DNA of 64,000 bases, taken from assembly GCA_030549175.1 (NCBI GenBank), contig JAUKUA010000009.1:558001-622000 (forward strand), read 5' to 3'. Each line of letters opens with the position of its first letter. The first letter of the stretch is position 1. The notes beneath the pieces were generated by a model that was not told the origin of the DNA, ran no database searches, and saw nothing but the letters and a program-made list of their open reading frames with translations. The stretch comes from Lasiosphaeris hirsuta. Lineage: Eukaryota > Ascomycota > Sordariomycetes > Sordariales > Lasiosphaeriaceae. Positions 61,700-64,000 of this stretch are shown here, one piece after another. Made by a program: the position numbers and the translations under genes.

Positions 61700-62988
61700 G
61701 TTCTTATATTAATATGGACCATGAACTGGTGGCGAGGTGGCCTGTTACCACGTGCTAGCAATACCTAACACGCCACTAGCAGATTTCCGCTCCCAGACCC
61801 TCCAAAGTTCCAACTTCCTCCCAACACAACACAATCAAGATGCCACCGCACCATACCACACCGGCAAAAGCACACCTTATTGGCACAGCTCACTTTCTCG
61901 AAAACCACCATATTCCCTTTTTAAGGCTAATCTATTCCGCGAATTCGGCTTTAGTAAGACGCGTGGCTGGCAGGTCTTGCACGATGGCCTAGATCGACGG
62001 CGCCCTTTGGTAGAAACCCGAGGCCGGAAGCCTATTATCTCGGCCGAAGGTTTAGATAAAATGGAAGTAACCATCTGGCAGTATGGCTTCCAGGCGCGCA
62101 GTTTAACCTGGCAGGGCTTTGCCAAGCTAGTCAATATTCAAGCATCTGCCCAAACGATCGCGCGCGATGGGTACGCCTCAATATCGAAAATATATCGCCT
62201 GCCAGAAGGGCTGGGTTTCCACTTCTTCCGCCAAACGTCGAGTTCACGGCGCCAAAATCGCCCAAATCCAGAGAATTGGCACGATATCCATTGGTCAGAT
62301 GAATGCCATTTTCCCGTTAGCCCAAATTCGCATCATTCGAAAACCGGGCGAACGCTATTGCCCAGATTGTATCCAACATCGAGATGATTCTAAAACTGAT
62401 GCTGAACTTTATCGCTTTCATGTCTGGGCTGCCATTGAATGGGATTTTGAATCCGAATTGCTTTTCTATCAGGTTCCGTCAAATACCAACGGAAGGATGA
62501 GCTTACAGGTTTATCGCGATGAGATCCTGGAGAAAATGGTCAACCCGTGGCTTATATCAGGCCAAGATTTTATTCTGGAGGAAGATGGCGATTCGGGGCA
62601 TAGAACAGGACAAAATCCACGGAATATCGTCAAGATTTGGAAGGAAGCACACCATTTGAAGCAATATTTTAATATACCAGGCTCGCCAGATTTGTCGCCA
62701 ACTGAGAACTGCTGGCGTAATACTAAGCAGTATATTCGTACGGAGCGAACACTATCGGGTCTTGAAGAATTCAAGCAATTGATCAAGGCTGGCTGGGCGA
62801 GAATTCCGCAATTGACTATCAATCGCTTGGTAGATTCTATGGTAGTGCGAATGCAGGATGTGTTAGCCGCTAATGGCCAGATGACAGGGTGGTAGGTTGA
62901 AAGACTTATTATAAGTACCTGTATTTATATAGAAATTTGGCCTGCTGTTAAGTACTGTGAGGTAGGCGGTCCCTGTTAATATAAGAAC
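61700..62988 (+). mobile_element. Tc1/mariner-like transposon with normal base composition
   Basis: Terminal inverted repeats: GTTCTTATATTAA then GGACC from 61700, and GGTCC then TTAATATAAGAAC up to 62988, about 21 bases with two mismatches. They may extend three bases outward (AGC). The length of 1289 bases suits the family. The expected TA target duplication is not clear. Unlike its surroundings it is not AT-shifted, so it probably inserted after the host LTR was mutated. Confidence 0.88.
61840..62895 (+). pseudogene. Tc1/mariner-like DDE transposase with several frameshifts
   Basis: The likely start is the ATG at 61840 (MPPHHTTPAKAHLIG). Conserved pieces then alternate between two frames: FGFSKTRGW and ETRGRKPIISAEGL; YRKYIACQKGWVS; ENWHDIHWSDECHF (first catalytic Asp); RIIRKPGERYCPDCIQ; and VWAAIEWDFESELL. 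The last are LEEDGDSGH (second Asp) and SPDLSPTENCW (catalytic Glu), ending at TAG 62893-62895. Frame changes fall near 61915 (at a T5 run), 62165, 62255 and 62315. All catalytic residues are still encoded. A GTG-initiated longer frame from 61737 is an artefact. As read it cannot make a full protein, unless the indels are sequencing errors. Confidence 0.82.
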
Positions 62989-63545
62989 CGCTTAGTCGGT
63001 TACTGGATCGCTAGTTACATAGCTAATGTCTTGTCATAGCGACGGTTCCCTTTATAACTTATGGAAGCTCTGATAGGCCTGGTTACGACTACTTGTTACT
63101 ACTAAAGCTAGACTCCGGAGAATACCGGGGTTTAGGTTCTCTAAGGGAGTGACTACGATAGCTGGAAGGTCCATCATTCGAAAGACCGTTGAATTATTAT
63201 GTTAGTCTTTTAGCCGGCTAATGTAGCTTCAACTACGATGCTAAGGTTGTGTGGCTGTCTATGACAAATCTGAAGTCTGGTGACGTTACCTAGCGTGGAC
63301 TAGGTCCACAAGGTGGGCCGGCCTGGCTCGTTAGTGGTGTCTAGGTTCCGGCTTGGCCTGTGGCCATGCTTGAGGATCCGTTGACCTGTGTGTGGGCCAG
63401 TGGTCACGTAGTTACGTAATGTTGTAGAGTGTGTGTGTGTGTCCCACAGGTAAGCGTCGATGTGGCAACCGTTGTGGCCATCACTTATGGGTTTAGGTCA
63501 AGGTGATACACCTTGTTGACCTTGGGTGAGCCAAGCAGTGTGACA

Positions 63546-63604
63546 GACTGTGCACAATGGAATGGACTAACCTATCTAAGCTATTTACATTCTACCACGT
63601 AACA
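63546..63604 (+). mobile_element. 234-bp LTR, 3' fragment (copy 5)
   Basis: GACTGTGCACAATGG through CCACGTAACA matches the last 55-60 bases of the 234-bp LTR. It directly follows the start of a minus-oriented family 2 LTR at 63545, suggesting that the latter inserted into or recombined with it. Confidence 0.8.
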
Positions 63605-63810
63605 TGTACCTTTTCTACAGTTTTCAGGGTTGGCCCTTTGTGTTGTTGGGGTTATATATGGGGACCATGGTAGATTAAAACAGTCGTCCGTTACACTCTC
63701 TAATATATAAAAGAGAGTAAACTCTACTAAAAAGCTGGTCTCCCACACGGAGCGTGAGCTGAAATTACACGGCCGTCCTATCTCTTAGTATCCCACCTCA
63801 TCAACTATCG
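63605..63810. other. Short unique-looking stretch at the right edge of the island
   Basis: Base composition returns towards normal here. No frame, repeat or RNA feature was recognised. A TATATATAAA-like word is near 63704. Confidence 0.35.
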
Positions 63811-64000
63811 CATAACTGCGGTGGGTGTGGCACAGCGCTCTGCGGGCAGTCAAAGCTGTGACTGGGAGCTCCAACTCTTTCACGCTCCCTGCGGGAGCCT
63901 AGGTCCTTGGCACAGCCTCTCTTTTATATATATTCGGCGCTCACGCGCCTTGCTCACTAACCTGGAGCATACTCTATTCAATCCACAATCCTTTTCCATT
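63811..64000 (+). repeat. Promoter-like repeat, right copy (partner at 3235-3413)
   Basis: CATAACTGCGGTGGGTGTGG through a TATATATATTCGGCG core and GGAGCATACTCTATTC to the window end. It matches the left copy in the same orientation with scattered changes and indels. It continues to the edge, so its full extent is unknown. Confidence 0.75.

Larger units (their letters stand above)
61485..63545 (-). mobile_element. Family 2 LTR fragment (minus) split by a Tc1/mariner-like element
   Basis: 61485-61699 and 62989-63545 are two parts of one minus-oriented family 2 LTR. They align with 46250-47045, for example GGTTCC then CTTTAT after the insert and CAGTGTGACA at the end. The LTR lacks its 3' portion, where another LTR abuts at 61484. 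The DNA transposon 61700-62988 sits in the middle. Confidence 0.75.
8585..63604. other. AT-rich, RIP-degraded island of nested transposable elements
   Basis: Reading frames throughout are broken mostly by TAG and TAA at positions where related proteins carry glutamine, and cysteine or aspartate positions are changed to tyrosine or asparagine. These are C-to-T and G-to-A transitions of the kind made at CpA by repeat-induced point mutation in Pezizomycotina. Elements are inserted in one another in both orientations. A few segments stay GC-rich: about 20480-21280, 42540-42736, 46300-47045, 55430-56159, the 234-bp LTRs and 61700-62988. Confidence 0.9.

Noticed and set aside
61737..62387. Long transposase frame beginning upstream of the ATG
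   Set aside because: It opens with a GTG codon and its first 50 residues do not fit the family; the real start is probably the ATG at 61840 in another frame.

Overview
The window looks like a piece of a filamentous ascomycete (Pezizomycotina) nuclear genome. The evidence is short GT-AG introns of 50-80 nt with CTAAC-type branch sites, a fungal rhodopsin-domain membrane protein, secreted-protein genes, and a long block of transposons degraded by repeat-induced point mutation (RIP). I cannot name the species. No search was run: family names rest on motifs read from the sequence and on remembered family features.

Layout. (1) 1-8584 is ordinary, GC-balanced, gene-bearing DNA. It holds a two-exon small secreted cysteine protein (405-902, +), an unrecognised 220-residue protein (1480-2142, +), a three-exon secreted protein of 319 residues (3902-4980, -) and a four-exon seven-helix membrane protein (7241-8584, +). 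(2) From about 8585 to 63600 the window is an AT-rich island of nested transposable elements, most of them crippled by C-to-T and G-to-A changes. (3) At 63605-64000 the composition returns to normal. The last 190 bases repeat a promoter-like segment also found at 3235-3413.

The island holds at least three Ty3/gypsy families. Family 1 has two minus-strand copies, A (split by a LINE) and B. Family 2 is a chromodomain retrotransposon with a 1.33 kb LTR: copy C, and a second copy whose halves E and D are now separated. Family 3 is F (-), part of it F2 (+), and a 3' end at 40872-41515. There is also a Tad-like LINE with endonuclease and reverse-transcriptase remnants, a Fot1/pogo-like DNA transposon with perfect-looking termini and TA target duplication, a 234-bp LTR family present five times, a roughly 200-260 bp dispersed repeat present four times, and an unidentified acidic-protein repeat (X). 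A Tc1/mariner-like element at 61700-62988 escaped the AT shift and so probably arrived late, but its reading frame is broken by several small indels.

The most interesting structural result is a 13.2 kb inversion (42971-56159) between two oppositely oriented 234-bp LTRs. Flipping it back rejoins the gag half and the pol half of one family 2 element, restores a 5-bp target duplication (ACTAT) around the LTR, and rejoins two fragments of the older LTR into which that element had inserted. I found no CRISPR array, no complete tRNA or rRNA gene, and no convincing new defence or biosynthetic system. The novelty is in genome structure (RIP mosaic, nesting, LTR-mediated inversion) and in the small secreted proteins beside the island.
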